Source: Roseomonas fluvialis (GTDB lineage: Bacteria > Pseudomonadota > Alphaproteobacteria > Acetobacterales > Acetobacteraceae). From it: 64,000 nt of DNA. Shown one piece after another: positions 44,832 to 54,749 of this stretch. Each line of letters begins with the position of its first letter. Within the stretch, counting starts at the first letter, position 1. The notes under the pieces are model-generated. The model ran no database searches. It saw nothing but the letters and a program-made list of their open reading frames with translations, and was not told the DNA's origin. A program made the position numbers and the translations under genes. The stretch is taken from the NCBI RefSeq assembly GCF_022846615.1, contig NZ_AP025637.1:930001-994000 (forward strand), written 5' to 3'.

Positions 44832-45664
44832 TGCGCGCCCTGGCCGCGTATCTGCGCAGCCCGGCGGCGCTGATCGGCACGGCGATCCTGCTGGCAGTGC
44901 TGGTCATGGGGGTGGGCGCGACCTGGTTCTATCCAGGGGATCCGCTGGGGCTCGCGGGCCGGCCGCTGCAGTGGCCCGGGGCTAATCCGCGCTTCCCGTT
45001 GGGCACCGACCCCTCCGGTCGCGACATCGCCGCACAGCTGTTCCATGGCGCGCGGATATCCCTGCTGATCGGCGTGGTGGCGACGTCGATCGCGGTGGTC
45101 ATCGGCATCGCCATTGGCGCGGTGGCCGGCTTCTACGGCGGCATCACCGACACGCTGCTGATGCGCGTGACCGAGGCGTTCCAGACCCTCCCCAATTTTC
45201 TGCTGCTGCTGGTTCTGGTGGCGGTATTCGGCAGCACCATGGGCACCGTGACGGTCGCGATCGGCCTGGTGTCCTGGCCGCCGGTCGCGCGGCTGACGCG
45301 GGCCGAGTTCCTCACGCTGCGGACGCGGGACTTCGTGCAGGCCTGCCGCGTGCAGGGCCTGGGCGATGCGCACCTGATCCTGCGGGAGGTGCTGCCCAAT
45401 GCGCTGCCGCCGGTGATCGTCTATGCATCCGTGGTGATGGCGGTGGCGATCCTGCTGGAATCCGCGCTGGCCTTCCTGCAATTGTCCGACCCGAACGTAC
45501 CGTCCTGGGGAAACCTGATCGGGTTGGGACGCAGCGTGCTGCGAACGGAGTGGTATGTCTCGGCCATACCCGGTGTCGCGATCCTGCTGACCATCCTCGG
45601 TGTGTCGCTGGTGGGGCAGGGGCTGAATGACGCGCTGAACCCGCGCCTGGCGAGCGGCCGATGA
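44831..45664 (+). CDS. ABC transporter permease (DppC-like), system 1
   Basis: A 277-residue permease. FPLGTDPSGRDIAAQLFHGARISLLIGV near residue 55 is the DppC/OppC signature, and RTRDFVQACRVQGLGDAHLILREVLPNALPPV near 160 is the EAA loop. About five to six helices are visible. Both ends overlap neighbours (TGATG and ATGA), which shows tight operon coupling. Confidence 0.92.
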   Translation: MRALAAYLRSPAALIGTAILLAVLVMGVGATWFYPGDPLGLAGRPLQWPGANPRFPLGTDPSGRDIAAQLFHGARISLLIGVVATSIAVVIGIAIGAVAGFYGGITDTLLMRVTEAFQTLPNFLLLLVLVAVFGSTMGTVTVAIGLVSWPPVARLTRAEFLTLRTRDFVQACRVQGLGDAHLILREVLPNALPPVIVYASVVMAVAILLESALAFLQLSDPNVPSWGNLIGLGRSVLRTEWYVSAIPGVAILLTILGVSLVGQGLNDALNPRLASGR

Positions 45665-47247
45665 GCCGCCTGGTCGTCGAGAACCTGACCATCCGCCTGC
45701 CGCGCGGAGCGGACCGTGAGAACGCCATCGAGGATGTGTCGCTGACCGTCGCGGCAGGGGAGATCCTGTGCGTGGTGGGCGAGAGCGGGTCGGGAAAGTC
45801 GGTCACCGCGTCGGCGGTGATGGGGCTGCTGGCGCCGGGGCTGTCCATAGCCGCCGGACGCATGGCGCTGTCCGGCGAGGATTTGCGCGCGCAGTCGCCC
45901 GAGGCCTGGCGCGCCATCCGCGGCCGGCGCATCGCCATGGTCTTCCAGGAACCCATGACCGCGCTGAACCCTCTGATGAGCGTGGGCGCGCAGATCAGCG
46001 AGATGTGGCGCGTCCACATGCACCTGGATGCGCGCGAGGCCGAACGCCGCGCCCTGGCCGCGCTGCGCGAGGTGAACCTGCCCGACCCCGAAGGCGCGCT
46101 GCGCGTCTTCCCGCATGAACTCTCCGGCGGCCAGCGACAGCGCGTGATGATCGCCATGGCGCTGGCGCTGGAACCCGAGGTGCTGGTCTGCGACGAACCC
46201 ACCACCGCCTTGGACGTCACCACCCAGGCGCAGGTGTTGGCGCTCATCAAGGACCTGCAGAAGCGCCACGGCACGGCGGTCATGTTCATCACCCACGACT
46301 TCGGTGTGGTGGCCGAGATCGCCGATCGTGTGGCGGTCATGCGCCTCGGCCGCGTGGTCGAGGAAGGCACGGCGCGCGAGGTGCTGACCAACCCGCAGCA
46401 CGACTACACCAAGGCGCTCCTGGCCGCCGTGCCGGGGCTCCATGCGCCGCAGCCGCGCGCGCTGTCGGCAGACGAGGTGCTGCAGGTGCGCGGCCTGACC
46501 AAGACCTATGTCTCCCGCGGGCTGTTCCGACGTCGCAAGCCGGTGCGCGCGCTGGATGATGTCACGGTCACGCTGAAGCGCGGCAGCACGCTCGCGGTGG
46601 TGGGCGAGAGCGGGTCGGGCAAGTCCACGCTGGCGCGTTGCGTGGTCGGGCTGCTGGGGGCCGATGGCGGGCAGGTGGTGATCGGCGGCGCGCCGTTGCC
46701 CAACCGCCGGCGCGATGCGGCCAGCATGGTGCAGATGGTGTTCCAGGACCCCTATGCGTCGCTCAACCCGCGTCGGCGGGCCGGCGCGCAGGTGGCGCAG
46801 GGTCCGATCGCGGCGGGAACGCCGGCTGCCACGGCCCAGCGGGACGCGCGCGACCTGTTCGCGCTGGTCGGCCTCGATCCCGAATCTGTGGATCGCTACC
46901 CGCATGAATTCTCCGGCGGCCAGCGCCAGCGTATCGGCATCGCGCGCGCGCTGGCGATGAAACCGCAGGTGCTGGTGGCGGACGAACCCGTCAGCGCGCT
47001 GGACGTCAGCGTGCAGGCGCAGGTGCTGCAATTGCTGCGCGACCTCCAGGCGCGGCTCGGCCTGTCGATCCTGTTCATCACGCATGATCTGCGCGTGGCC
47101 GCGCAGCTCTGTGACGAGGTGGCGGTGATGCGCAATGGCATCGTCGAGGAAGCCGGCCCGATCGGCGCCGTCTTCGCCAACCCTCAAAGCCCCTATACGC
47201 GCAGCCTGATCGACGCGATCCCCGGCCGCATGCTGTTCGGGCTCTAG
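45661..47247 (+). CDS. ABC transporter ATP-binding protein, DppD-DppF fusion, system 1
   Basis: A 528-residue fusion of two ATPases. Domain 1 has [12 protein letters not shown] near residue 41, [15 protein letters not shown] and CDEPTTALD. Domain 2 has [16 protein letters not shown] near 316, [15 protein letters not shown] and ADEPVSALD. Both halves keep full Walker, signature and switch-His motifs. The fused form replaces the two separate genes seen in system 2 (53772-55729). It overlaps the permease stop by four bases and ends three bases before the stop of the convergent aldolase. Confidence 0.93.
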   Translation: MSRLVVENLTIRLPRGADRENAIEDVSLTVAAGEILCVVGESGSGKSVTASAVMGLLAPGLSIAAGRMALSGEDLRAQSPEAWRAIRGRRIAMVFQEPMTALNPLMSVGAQISEMWRVHMHLDAREAERRALAALREVNLPDPEGALRVFPHELSGGQRQRVMIAMALALEPEVLVCDEPTTALDVTTQAQVLALIKDLQKRHGTAVMFITHDFGVVAEIADRVAVMRLGRVVEEGTAREVLTNPQHDYTKALLAAVPGLHAPQPRALSADEVLQVRGLTKTYVSRGLFRRRKPVRALDDVTVTLKRGSTLAVVGESGSGKSTLARCVVGLLGADGGQVVIGGAPLPNRRRDAASMVQMVFQDPYASLNPRRRAGAQVAQGPIAAGTPAATAQRDARDLFALVGLDPESVDRYPHEFSGGQRQRIGIARALAMKPQVLVADEPVSALDVSVQAQVLQLLRDLQARLGLSILFITHDLRVAAQLCDEVAVMRNGIVEEAGPIGAVFANPQSPYTRSLIDAIPGRMLFGL

Positions 47248-47250
47248 GCG

Positions 47251-48015
47251 TTAGGTCGCGTAGTCGGCTTCCTCGCGATCCAGCACGCGGCGCCACGCAT
47301 CGAGGTGCAGGCGCGCATCCAGCTTCTCGCCCCAGGCACCGGTGTGGTTGCGGCGCGCGGAGTCCGGCAGGGCGTGCAGCTTCCGCCCGGTCTGCATGGC
47401 GGTCATCTGGTACATGGTCGTGCGCTCGGCCATGTAGGTTTCGTCGAAGGCGTCGTGCACGGTGGGGCCGACCACCGTCACGCCGTGGCCGCGCATCACC
47501 ATGATGGTCTTGTCGCCCATCAGCCGGGCGATGCGGTCGCCCTCGTCGTTGGAATGCACCGGGGCGTCGCCCGAAGCGTCATAGACCGTGCGGTCGTTCA
47601 GCAGCAGCGAGTTGTGATGCGACAGCGGGAACTCCACGTCCTCCAGCATCGACAGCGCGGTCAGCCAGCGCGGATGAACGTGCACGACACAGGCCGCGGC
47701 GGGATTCGCAAGGTGGATGCGGCAGTGGATGTGGAAGGCGACCTTGCGCAATTCGCCCTTTCCGCGCACGACGCGGCCTTCCAGGTCGCAGACGATGAGG
47801 TCGCTCGCGCGCAGTTCCTGGAACAGGTAGCCGCGCGGATTGATCAGGAACAGCGGCTCCGCGCTGTCCGGCAGCATCAGCGAATTGTGGTTGCCGATAT
47901 GCTCGTTCCAGCCGAGCCGCGCGCCGATGCGGAACACCGCCGCCATGTCGCAGCGCAGCGCCCATTCGCGCTCCTCGGCCTTGCTGTCGGTCAGGCTGTG
48001 CACGATCGTCGCCAT
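47251..48015 (-). CDS. Class II aldolase/adducin family protein
   Basis: A 254-residue metal-dependent aldolase or decarboxylase. Zn-ligand histidines are visible in VVHVHPRWLTAL (HxH, near residue 117) and RGHGVTVVG near 192. GARLGWNEHIGNHNSLMLP near 34 corresponds to the SGNxSxR region of the fold, although with NHNS in place of SGNIS. The family includes fuculose-phosphate aldolase and ribulose-phosphate epimerase relatives. It sits, in opposite orientation, between the two ABC systems and is divergent from the dimethylformamidase-like gene (112 bases). The substrate is unknown. Confidence 0.85.
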   Translation of the reverse strand: MATIVHSLTDSKAEEREWALRCDMAAVFRIGARLGWNEHIGNHNSLMLPDSAEPLFLINPRGYLFQELRASDLIVCDLEGRVVRGKGELRKVAFHIHCRIHLANPAAACVVHVHPRWLTALSMLEDVEFPLSHHNSLLLNDRTVYDASGDAPVHSNDEGDRIARLMGDKTIMVMRGHGVTVVGPTVHDAFDETYMAERTTMYQMTAMQTGRKLHALPDSARRNHTGAWGEKLDARLHLDAWRRVLDREEADYAT

Positions 48016-48127
48016 CGGGGCCCCCTGTCGCTTCGACGCCACGCTGCCACGAAGCCGCACGGTCCGCCAATGCCATGCGATTGACGGGCACTGCCGTCGG
48101 GCTGACGCTGGGCGACGGAGGTGCCGC

Positions 48128-50320
48128 ATGACGTCCCCGATCGCCGAACTGCCGGTCACCGGCTACCTCGACCGCTTGTCGCGCCGTCCCGGGGAACGCT
48201 TCCGCGCCATGGTCAGCGCGCGCGATGGCGGCCCGGTGCGCGCGCGCCTGCTACGCGTGATCAGCGGCGACCCGAATCCCGACGGCCCGGGGCTGCGCTT
48301 TGAGGATCTCTCGCACCGCTTCGACATCACATTCGACGGCGAACGCCAGGCGATCCATGCCGGGTCGCATGCCGTGGTGCCGCGTGCGCCGCACCGCGCC
48401 GAGGGACCTTGCAGCTGGTCGGCGCTGATCTGGTTTGCGGCCTCGCCGGGCGCAGCGACAATCATGGCCGAGCACGAGGCCGGCGCAGCCATCAGCCTCG
48501 CCCTCGATGCCGACGGCGTGGTCGCGACCGTCACCGGGGCCGGGGGCGCCGTGCGGCTGGCGACCGGGGGCGCACCCGCGCCGCGCCGATGGCATCGGCT
48601 GTGGCTGAGCGCCGATCCCGCCAGCGGCCGCGTCGTCGTCGGGATGCAACCGTTCGAGGGCGGCGCGGCGACCAAGGCCGCGGGCATCGTCGCCGGGCTT
48701 CGCCTGCCCACGGGCGGGGGGCGCGTCACGATCGCCGCCGATGGCGCGACACCGGCCGGCGCGCACTTCACCGGCAAGATCGAAGCACCGTCGCTGCACG
48801 CCGCCTTCCATGAGGCCTGGCCGCAGCCAGACCTGCCGCTTGATGCGCGCGACCCGACGCTGGTCGCCGGATGGGACTTCGCCCGCGACATCCCGACGCA
48901 GCGCATCCTCGACATCGGGCCGCAGGGCTGCGACGGCCACCTGGTGAACGTGCCGACACGTGCGATGGTCGGCGCGCGCTGGTCGGGGCGCGAGATGTGC
49001 TGGCGCCACGCCCCCGAGGATTACGGCGCCATCCAGTTCAACGCCGACGACCTGGCCGATTGCGGCTGGCGCACGAGCTTCACCTTCGGCGTACCGGCCG
49101 ATCTGCGCAGCGGCGCCTATGCGCTGCACCTCGCCTGCGCGGGTGGCGAGGATTGGCTGCCGCTCTATGTGCTGCCGCCGCGCGGGACAACGACGGCGCC
49201 GGTCGCGTTCCTGGCATCCACCTTCACGTACCAGGCCTACGCCAATCACGCGCGCGGCAATGCGGATGAGGCGTATCGCGCGCGCGTCACGGAGTGGGGA
49301 GCCTATCCGCACAATGCGGACGATTACCCGGTCTACGGACGGTCCACCTACAACCGGCACCCGGACCGGAGCGGCATCGCCTTTTCCTCGCGGTTGCGAC
49401 CGATCCTGACCATGCGGCCCGGCTACCTGACCTTCAACGACGCGCGCGGGTCGGGACTGCGGCATTATCCGGCGGATACGCACCTGCTCGCCTGGCTCGA
49501 GGCCAAGCGCATCGCCTTCGACGTGATCACCGACGAGGACCTGCACGAGGAAGGCGCCGCGCTGCTCGCGCCGTATCGCGTGGTGATGACCGGGTCCCAT
49601 CCGGAGTATCACACGCTGCAGACGCTCGATGCGCTGCAGGCTTACACGCGCGGGCGCGGACGGCTCATGTACCTCGGTGGCAATGGCTTCTACTGGCGGA
49701 TTGCGGTGACGCAGACGCTGCCGGGGATGCTGGAACTGCGCCGAGCCGAGGGCGGCATCCGCGCCTGGGCCGCGGAACCAGGCGAATACTGGCACCAGAC
49801 GGATGGCGCGCATGGCGGGCTGTGGCGGCGCAACCGCCGTCCGCCGCAGATGCTGGCCGGCGTCGGCTTCTCCGGCCAGGGGCTTTTCGAAGGCACCCAC
49901 TACCGGCTGCTGCCCGCCGCGCGCGACCCAAGGCACGCCTGGGTGTTCGAGGGCGTGGAGGGCGAGACCTTCGGCGGCTACGGCCTGTCCGGCGGAGGCG
50001 CGGCCGGGTTCGAACTCGATCGTGCCGACGCAGCGCTTGGGACGCCGGAGGGCACCGCCATCCTGGCACGGTCGGAGGATCCGCCAGCCTCCTTCGTGAC
50101 GGTGCCCGAGGAACTGCTCTCCCACGTCAACACCGTGACCGGCGAACCGGCCGCCGCGCTCAAGCGCGCCGAGATCGTGATGTTCGACACGCCGGGCGGC
50201 GGCAGCGTCTTTGCGACGGGATCGATCACCTGGTGCGGCAGCCTCTGGCAGGACGGCGCGTTCCAGGGGCCGGTCAGTCGCATCATGGAGAACGTGCTGC
50301 GTCGCTTCGCTGCGCCGTGA
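48128..50320 (+). CDS. N,N-dimethylformamidase large (beta) subunit-like protein
   Basis: A 730-residue protein resembling DmfA2, the Fe-dependent large subunit that hydrolyses N,N-dimethylformamide to dimethylamine and formate. Residues 60-240 form a laminin-G/concanavalin-like beta-sandwich (GRVTIAADGATPAGAHFTG). Residues 360-620 carry STFTYQAYANH, PVYGRSTYNRH, ARGSGLRHYPADTHLLAWLE and GSHPEYHT; Glu493 in HPEY matches the Fe-ligand Glu of the family and several Tyr candidates lie nearby. RLMYLGGNGFYWR follows. No small subunit gene is adjacent. It is close (78 bases) upstream of ABC system 2, which suggests a shared substrate. Relatives often act on compounds other than DMF. Confidence 0.78.
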   Translation: MTSPIAELPVTGYLDRLSRRPGERFRAMVSARDGGPVRARLLRVISGDPNPDGPGLRFEDLSHRFDITFDGERQAIHAGSHAVVPRAPHRAEGPCSWSALIWFAASPGAATIMAEHEAGAAISLALDADGVVATVTGAGGAVRLATGGAPAPRRWHRLWLSADPASGRVVVGMQPFEGGAATKAAGIVAGLRLPTGGGRVTIAADGATPAGAHFTGKIEAPSLHAAFHEAWPQPDLPLDARDPTLVAGWDFARDIPTQRILDIGPQGCDGHLVNVPTRAMVGARWSGREMCWRHAPEDYGAIQFNADDLADCGWRTSFTFGVPADLRSGAYALHLACAGGEDWLPLYVLPPRGTTTAPVAFLASTFTYQAYANHARGNADEAYRARVTEWGAYPHNADDYPVYGRSTYNRHPDRSGIAFSSRLRPILTMRPGYLTFNDARGSGLRHYPADTHLLAWLEAKRIAFDVITDEDLHEEGAALLAPYRVVMTGSHPEYHTLQTLDALQAYTRGRGRLMYLGGNGFYWRIAVTQTLPGMLELRRAEGGIRAWAAEPGEYWHQTDGAHGGLWRRNRRPPQMLAGVGFSGQGLFEGTHYRLLPAARDPRHAWVFEGVEGETFGGYGLSGGGAAGFELDRADAALGTPEGTAILARSEDPPASFVTVPEELLSHVNTVTGEPAAALKRAEIVMFDTPGGGSVFATGSITWCGSLWQDGAFQGPVSRIMENVLRRFAAP

Positions 50321-50398
50321 AGGCGTGTTGACGCGCCGCGGCCTGCGCGCGACGCTTGCCCCTGGACTGACGCCACGCCTGATCGGGAGACCCTGCCC

Positions 50399-51961
50399 AT
50401 GAAGCGCCTGCTGCTAGCGTCCACCTTCGCCGCGACTTTCGCGCTGCCGGCCGTGGCCGCGCCCTTCACCTGCCCGTCGCGCGGCGGAGATATCGTCTTC
50501 GGGCAGGAAGCCAACGTGAATTCGCTGGACCAGATGACGTCCAGCACCATCTCGACCCGCAACATCGCGATGAACATGTACGAATCGCTGATGACGCGGG
50601 ACGAGAACAACCGCCCCATTCTCGAACTCGCGGAGAGCATGGAGGAAGCGCCGGACGGCCTGACCTACACATTCCGCCTGCGGCAGGGCGTTACCTTCCA
50701 CAACGGCAAGCCGATGACCTCGGCCGATGTCGCGGCGTCGTTCAACCGCTACAATCGCATCGGGCTGCAGCGCAGCACGCTCGACAACGTGGCGGGCTGG
50801 GACACGCCCGACCCGCGCACCTTCGTCATCCGCATGAAGCAGGTGCAGCCGACCTTCATCGAGGCGCTGTCCTCCTTCTCCGTGCCGATTGTGGTGATCC
50901 CGTCCGAGCACGAGAATGACGACCGGCAGCAGTTGCGCCCGGTCGGCACCGGCCCCTTCCGGCTTCTGGAATTCGTCCCCGGCAGCCATGCGCGGCTGGG
51001 CCGCTTCGACGCCTACAGCCCGAACACGGCGTTCGAGCAACGCACCGGCTTCGGCGGCTATCGCGTGGCCTGCGTGGACACCGTGACCTTCCGCATCGTG
51101 ACGGAAGCTTCCGCCCGCGTGGCGGGGCTTGAGACCGGCGCGCTGCAGGCGGTGGAGGACGTTCCCACGCGTTCGCTCGACACGCTGCGTCGCAACAGCG
51201 CTATCACCATCCTGCCGCTGCAGAACTGGTGGATCCAGATCGCGCTGCCGAACACCGCGCATGGGCCGACCGCGAACCTGGCCTTCCGGCGTGCGGTGCA
51301 GGCCGCGCTCGGCATGGAAGACATCATGGATGCCGCGACCGACGGCAACTACCGCCTGAATGTCGGCTTCCAGTATCCGAACCAGCCTTCGTTCACCGAT
51401 GCCGGGCGCGAGACCTACAACATCAACGACCCGGCGCGCGCCCGCACGCTGCTGCGTGAATCCGGCTATCGCAACGAGCCCATCATCATCCTGACCAACC
51501 GTGACTATCCGCCGATGTACAACGCGGCGCTGGTCATGCAGCAGCAGATGCGCGCGGTCGGCATCAACGCGAACCTGCGCGTGGTGGACTGGCCGACCTC
51601 GGTGCAGATGTCGCAGCGGGTGAACAGCGACGAATGGCACTTCTTCCATTCGGGCTGGGGCACGCAGCCGGCGCTAGGCGCGCTGGCGACGATGCAGTTC
51701 CTGGTGGCGCCGGGCGCGAATTACCGCCCGCGCGACGACAAGGACGACCCGGATGTGCTCGCCGCCTGGAACCGCATGAACAATGAGCGGGATCCGGCGG
51801 CGCGCCAGCAGGCCTTCGCCGACATGCAGCGCCTGGTGCTGGAACGTGCCTATGCCTATCCCTTCGGATCACTGACCAAGGTGCAGGCGGTGCGGTCGAA
51901 CGTGCAGGGCTACGTGCCGTTCCGCATCCCGCGTTTCTCCAACGTCTGGATCACGCGGTAG
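50399..51961 (+). CDS. Peptide/opine-type ABC transporter substrate-binding protein, system 2
   Basis: A 520-residue SBP_bac_5 receptor with a Sec leader (MKRLLLASTFAATFALPAVAA). GLTYTFRLRQGVTFHNGKPMTSADVAASFNRY near residue 85 is the signature. GTGPFRLLEFVPGSHARLGRFDAY, VGFQYPNQPSFTDAGRETYNI and AYAYPFGSLTKVQAVRSNVQGY follow. It starts the receptor-permease-permease-ATPase-ATPase order found in DPP/OPP systems; its stop is two bases before the GTG of permease 1. Confidence 0.92.
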   Translation: MKRLLLASTFAATFALPAVAAPFTCPSRGGDIVFGQEANVNSLDQMTSSTISTRNIAMNMYESLMTRDENNRPILELAESMEEAPDGLTYTFRLRQGVTFHNGKPMTSADVAASFNRYNRIGLQRSTLDNVAGWDTPDPRTFVIRMKQVQPTFIEALSSFSVPIVVIPSEHENDDRQQLRPVGTGPFRLLEFVPGSHARLGRFDAYSPNTAFEQRTGFGGYRVACVDTVTFRIVTEASARVAGLETGALQAVEDVPTRSLDTLRRNSAITILPLQNWWIQIALPNTAHGPTANLAFRRAVQAALGMEDIMDAATDGNYRLNVGFQYPNQPSFTDAGRETYNINDPARARTLLRESGYRNEPIIILTNRDYPPMYNAALVMQQQMRAVGINANLRVVDWPTSVQMSQRVNSDEWHFFHSGWGTQPALGALATMQFLVAPGANYRPRDDKDDPDVLAAWNRMNNERDPAARQQAFADMQRLVLERAYAYPFGSLTKVQAVRSNVQGYVPFRIPRFSNVWITR

Positions 51962-51962
51962 C

Positions 51963-52907
51963 GTGTTCGGCGTTCTTGTCCGGCGGCTGTTCTCGGCGCT
52001 GCCGGTCCTGCTGATTGTCAGCCTGATCTCCTTCGGGCTGATGCGGCTGATCCCGGGCGACCCGGCGGCCGCCATCGCGGGCATCGCGGCCACGCCGGCG
52101 CAGATCGAACAATTGCGCCGGGACCTCGGCCTGGATGAGCCGCTGTGGATGCAGTTGGTCCACTACTACGAGGGGCTGGCGCGCGGCGATCTCGGTCGGT
52201 CGCTGCTGCTGGGCAAAGGCGTGTTTGCCGCCACGATGGAACGGCTGCCGGTGACCATTGCGCTGTCCTTGTACGCGCTGGTCTTCACGCTGATCATCGG
52301 CATCGCCAGCGGCATCATCGCGGCGTTGAAGCAGAACACCTGGATCGACCAGGCGGCAATGATGTTCGCCATGATCGGGATCAGCGTGCCGAACTTCTTC
52401 CTCGGCCTGCTGATGATCATCCTGTTTGCGGTGCACCTGGGCTGGCTGCCCTCGGGCGGCTACGTGCCGTTCAGTGAGAGCCCAATCGGCTGGCTGCGCA
52501 GCATGACCATGCCGGCTTTCTCGCTGGCGCTGCTGCAGGCGGGACTGCTGGCACGGATCACGCGGTCGTCCATGCTGGAGGTGCTGCGCCAGGACTATAT
52601 CCGTACCGCCAAGGCGAAGGGCCTGCCGCAGCGGCGCGTCATCCTGAAGCACGCCCTGGCCAATGCGCTGATCCCGATCGTGACGGTGGTCGGCATCATC
52701 GTCTCGCTGCTGCTTTCGGGCGCGGTGGTGACCGAGGCGCTGTTCTCCATCCCCGGCATGGGCCAGCTGCTGACCCAGGCAGTGCTGAACCGCGACTATC
52801 CGATGGTGCAGGGCGGGCTGCTGCTGGTGACCACCTTCCTGGTGCTGGTGAACATCACGGTGGATACGCTCTACGCCGTGCTCGACCCGCGGGTGCGCCA
52901 TGAGTGA
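51963..52907 (+). CDS. ABC transporter permease (DppB-like), system 2
   Basis: A 314-residue permease with about six helices. The EAA-like loop is QDYIRTAKAKGLPQRRVILKHALANALIPIVT near residue 215, and the C-terminus is typical (DTLYAVLDPRVRHE). It starts with GTG (VFGVLVRRLFSALPVLLIVS) right after the receptor stop and overlaps permease 2 by eight bases. Confidence 0.92.
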   Translation: MFGVLVRRLFSALPVLLIVSLISFGLMRLIPGDPAAAIAGIAATPAQIEQLRRDLGLDEPLWMQLVHYYEGLARGDLGRSLLLGKGVFAATMERLPVTIALSLYALVFTLIIGIASGIIAALKQNTWIDQAAMMFAMIGISVPNFFLGLLMIILFAVHLGWLPSGGYVPFSESPIGWLRSMTMPAFSLALLQAGLLARITRSSMLEVLRQDYIRTAKAKGLPQRRVILKHALANALIPIVTVVGIIVSLLLSGAVVTEALFSIPGMGQLLTQAVLNRDYPMVQGGLLLVTTFLVLVNITVDTLYAVLDPRVRHE

Positions 52908-53775
52908 CGCGGAAGGCATCGCCGAAACCCGCGAACACCCCGCGCGCGCCACGCTGCGGCGGCTGTTTCATCACAGGCTGTTCGTCACGGGGCTTGTGCT
53001 GTTCGGCATCATCGCCGTGATCGCCGCGGCCGCGCCCTGGATCACGGCGGTCGATCCGCAGCGCCTGTCGATGCGCAACAAATTCCTGCCGCCCGATAGC
53101 AACTGGTTGTTCGGTACCGACAATTTCGGGCGGTCGTTGTGGTCGCGCGTGGTCTGGGGGGCGCAGCTGTCGATGATCATCGGCGCCTCCGTCGTGGCGC
53201 TGAACGCGGTGTTCGGGACGCTGATCGGCGCGGCGGCTGGTTACTTCAAGCGGCTCGACAACGCGCTGATGCGGGTAAATGACGCGCTGATGGCCTTCCC
53301 CGCCATCCTGCTCGCCATCGCTGTGACGTCGGTGCTGGGGCCGTCCACGCTGAACGTCATCCTGGCGCTGTCGATCGTGTACATCCCGCGCACCGCGCGC
53401 ATCGTGCGCTCCTCCGTCATCGTGCTGCGGGAGATGGAATATGTGCAGGCCGCCGTCGCCGCCGGCGCGGGGCATTGGCGCATCCTGCGCCACCACATCC
53501 TGCCCAACGCCATGGCGCCGATGATCGTGCAGCTGTCCTTCCTGTTCGCCTATGCGGTGCTGTCGGAGGCCACGCTCTCCTTCCTCGGCGTTGGCGCGGT
53601 GCCGCCCACGCCCACCTGGGGCAACATCATGGCCGAGGGCCGCGACTTCATGCGCGAGGCACCCTGGATCATCACCATCCCCGGCGTTGCGCTGATGATC
53701 ACCGTGATGGGGCTGAACCTGCTCGGCGATGGGCTGCGCGACGTGCTCGACCCGCGGCTCAGGATCCAGCAGTGA
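52900..53775 (+). CDS. ABC transporter permease (DppC-like), system 2
   Basis: A 291-residue permease. WLFGTDNFGRSLWSRVVWGAQLSMIIGASV near residue 68 is the DppC signature; MEYVQAAVAAGAGHWRILRHHILPNAMAPM near 180 is the coupling loop. The N-terminal cytoplasmic segment (EGIAETREHPARATLRRLFHHRL) is typical. It overlaps the neighbouring genes on both sides. Confidence 0.92.
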   Translation: MSDAEGIAETREHPARATLRRLFHHRLFVTGLVLFGIIAVIAAAAPWITAVDPQRLSMRNKFLPPDSNWLFGTDNFGRSLWSRVVWGAQLSMIIGASVVALNAVFGTLIGAAAGYFKRLDNALMRVNDALMAFPAILLAIAVTSVLGPSTLNVILALSIVYIPRTARIVRSSVIVLREMEYVQAAVAAGAGHWRILRHHILPNAMAPMIVQLSFLFAYAVLSEATLSFLGVGAVPPTPTWGNIMAEGRDFMREAPWIITIPGVALMITVMGLNLLGDGLRDVLDPRLRIQQ

Positions 53776-54749
53776 CTTTGCTCGACGTCCGCGGCCTCAC
53801 CACCGCCTTCATGACCGGCCGCGGCGAGATCAACGCCGTCGAGGACGTGTCCTTCTCGCTGAAGGAAGGCGAGATCCTCGGCATCGTCGGCGAATCCGGA
53901 TCGGGCAAGTCGGTCACGGCGCTGACCATCATGGACCTGCTGCCGCGCCCGCCGGCGCGCATCGCAGCGGGCGAAGTCACCTTCAACGGCCAGTCCCTCA
54001 CGCGCATGTCCGAACGCGACATGCAGCGCATCCGCGGCCCGGGGATCTCGATGATCTTTCAGGAGCCGATGACCTCGCTGAACCCGGTCTTCTCGATCGG
54101 TGACCAGATCATGGAGACCATCGCCGCGCATGAACGCCTGTCGCAGTCGGACCTGCGGAAGCGCGCCATCACCATGCTCGACAAGGTCGGCATTCCCTCC
54201 GCCGCGCGGCGGCTCGACGACTACCCGCACCAGATGTCGGGCGGGCAGCGCCAGCGCGTGATGATCGCCATGGCGCTCGCCTGCAATCCTAAGCTGCTGA
54301 TCGCGGACGAGCCCACCACGGCGCTGGACGTCACCATCCAGGCGCAGATCCTCGACCTGCTGATGGACCTGCGCGACGAATTCGGCATGGGTGTCATCAT
54401 CATCACCCACAACATGGGCGTGATCGCTGAGACCGCCGACCGCGTGCTGGTCATGTACGCCGGCCGTGTCATCGAGGAAGCGCCGGTCGCCACCATCTTC
54501 GACCGTCCGTTGCATCCGTATACGCGTGGGCTGCTCGAATGCGTGCCCTCGCTCACCGAGGACCGCGCGCGCCTGGTCGCCATTCCCGGCACGCTACCCG
54601 ACCCCGCACGGCGCCCGCCCGGCTGCGCCTTCGGCCCGCGCTGCCAGCATGCGCTACCGGCCTGCGCCGCAGCGGTGCCTCCGCTGGAAGTGCTGGAGCC
54701 CGGCCACACCGCCGCCTGCTTCCGCGCGAAGGAGCTGGCGCCGGCATGA
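53772..54749 (+). CDS. ABC transporter ATP-binding protein (DppD-like), system 2
   Basis: A 325-residue ATPase. [15 protein letters not shown] is near residue 41 (Walker A), [16 protein letters not shown] near 155, and [15 protein letters not shown] (Walker B) near 179. The C-terminal [25 protein letters not shown] is the Cys-rich oligopeptide-ABC tail that binds [4Fe-4S] or Zn in relatives. The GTG start overlaps the permease stop by four bases. Confidence 0.93.
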   Translation: MTLLDVRGLTTAFMTGRGEINAVEDVSFSLKEGEILGIVGESGSGKSVTALTIMDLLPRPPARIAAGEVTFNGQSLTRMSERDMQRIRGPGISMIFQEPMTSLNPVFSIGDQIMETIAAHERLSQSDLRKRAITMLDKVGIPSAARRLDDYPHQMSGGQRQRVMIAMALACNPKLLIADEPTTALDVTIQAQILDLLMDLRDEFGMGVIIITHNMGVIAETADRVLVMYAGRVIEEAPVATIFDRPLHPYTRGLLECVPSLTEDRARLVAIPGTLPDPARRPPGCAFGPRCQHALPACAAAVPPLEVLEPGHTAACFRAKELAPA

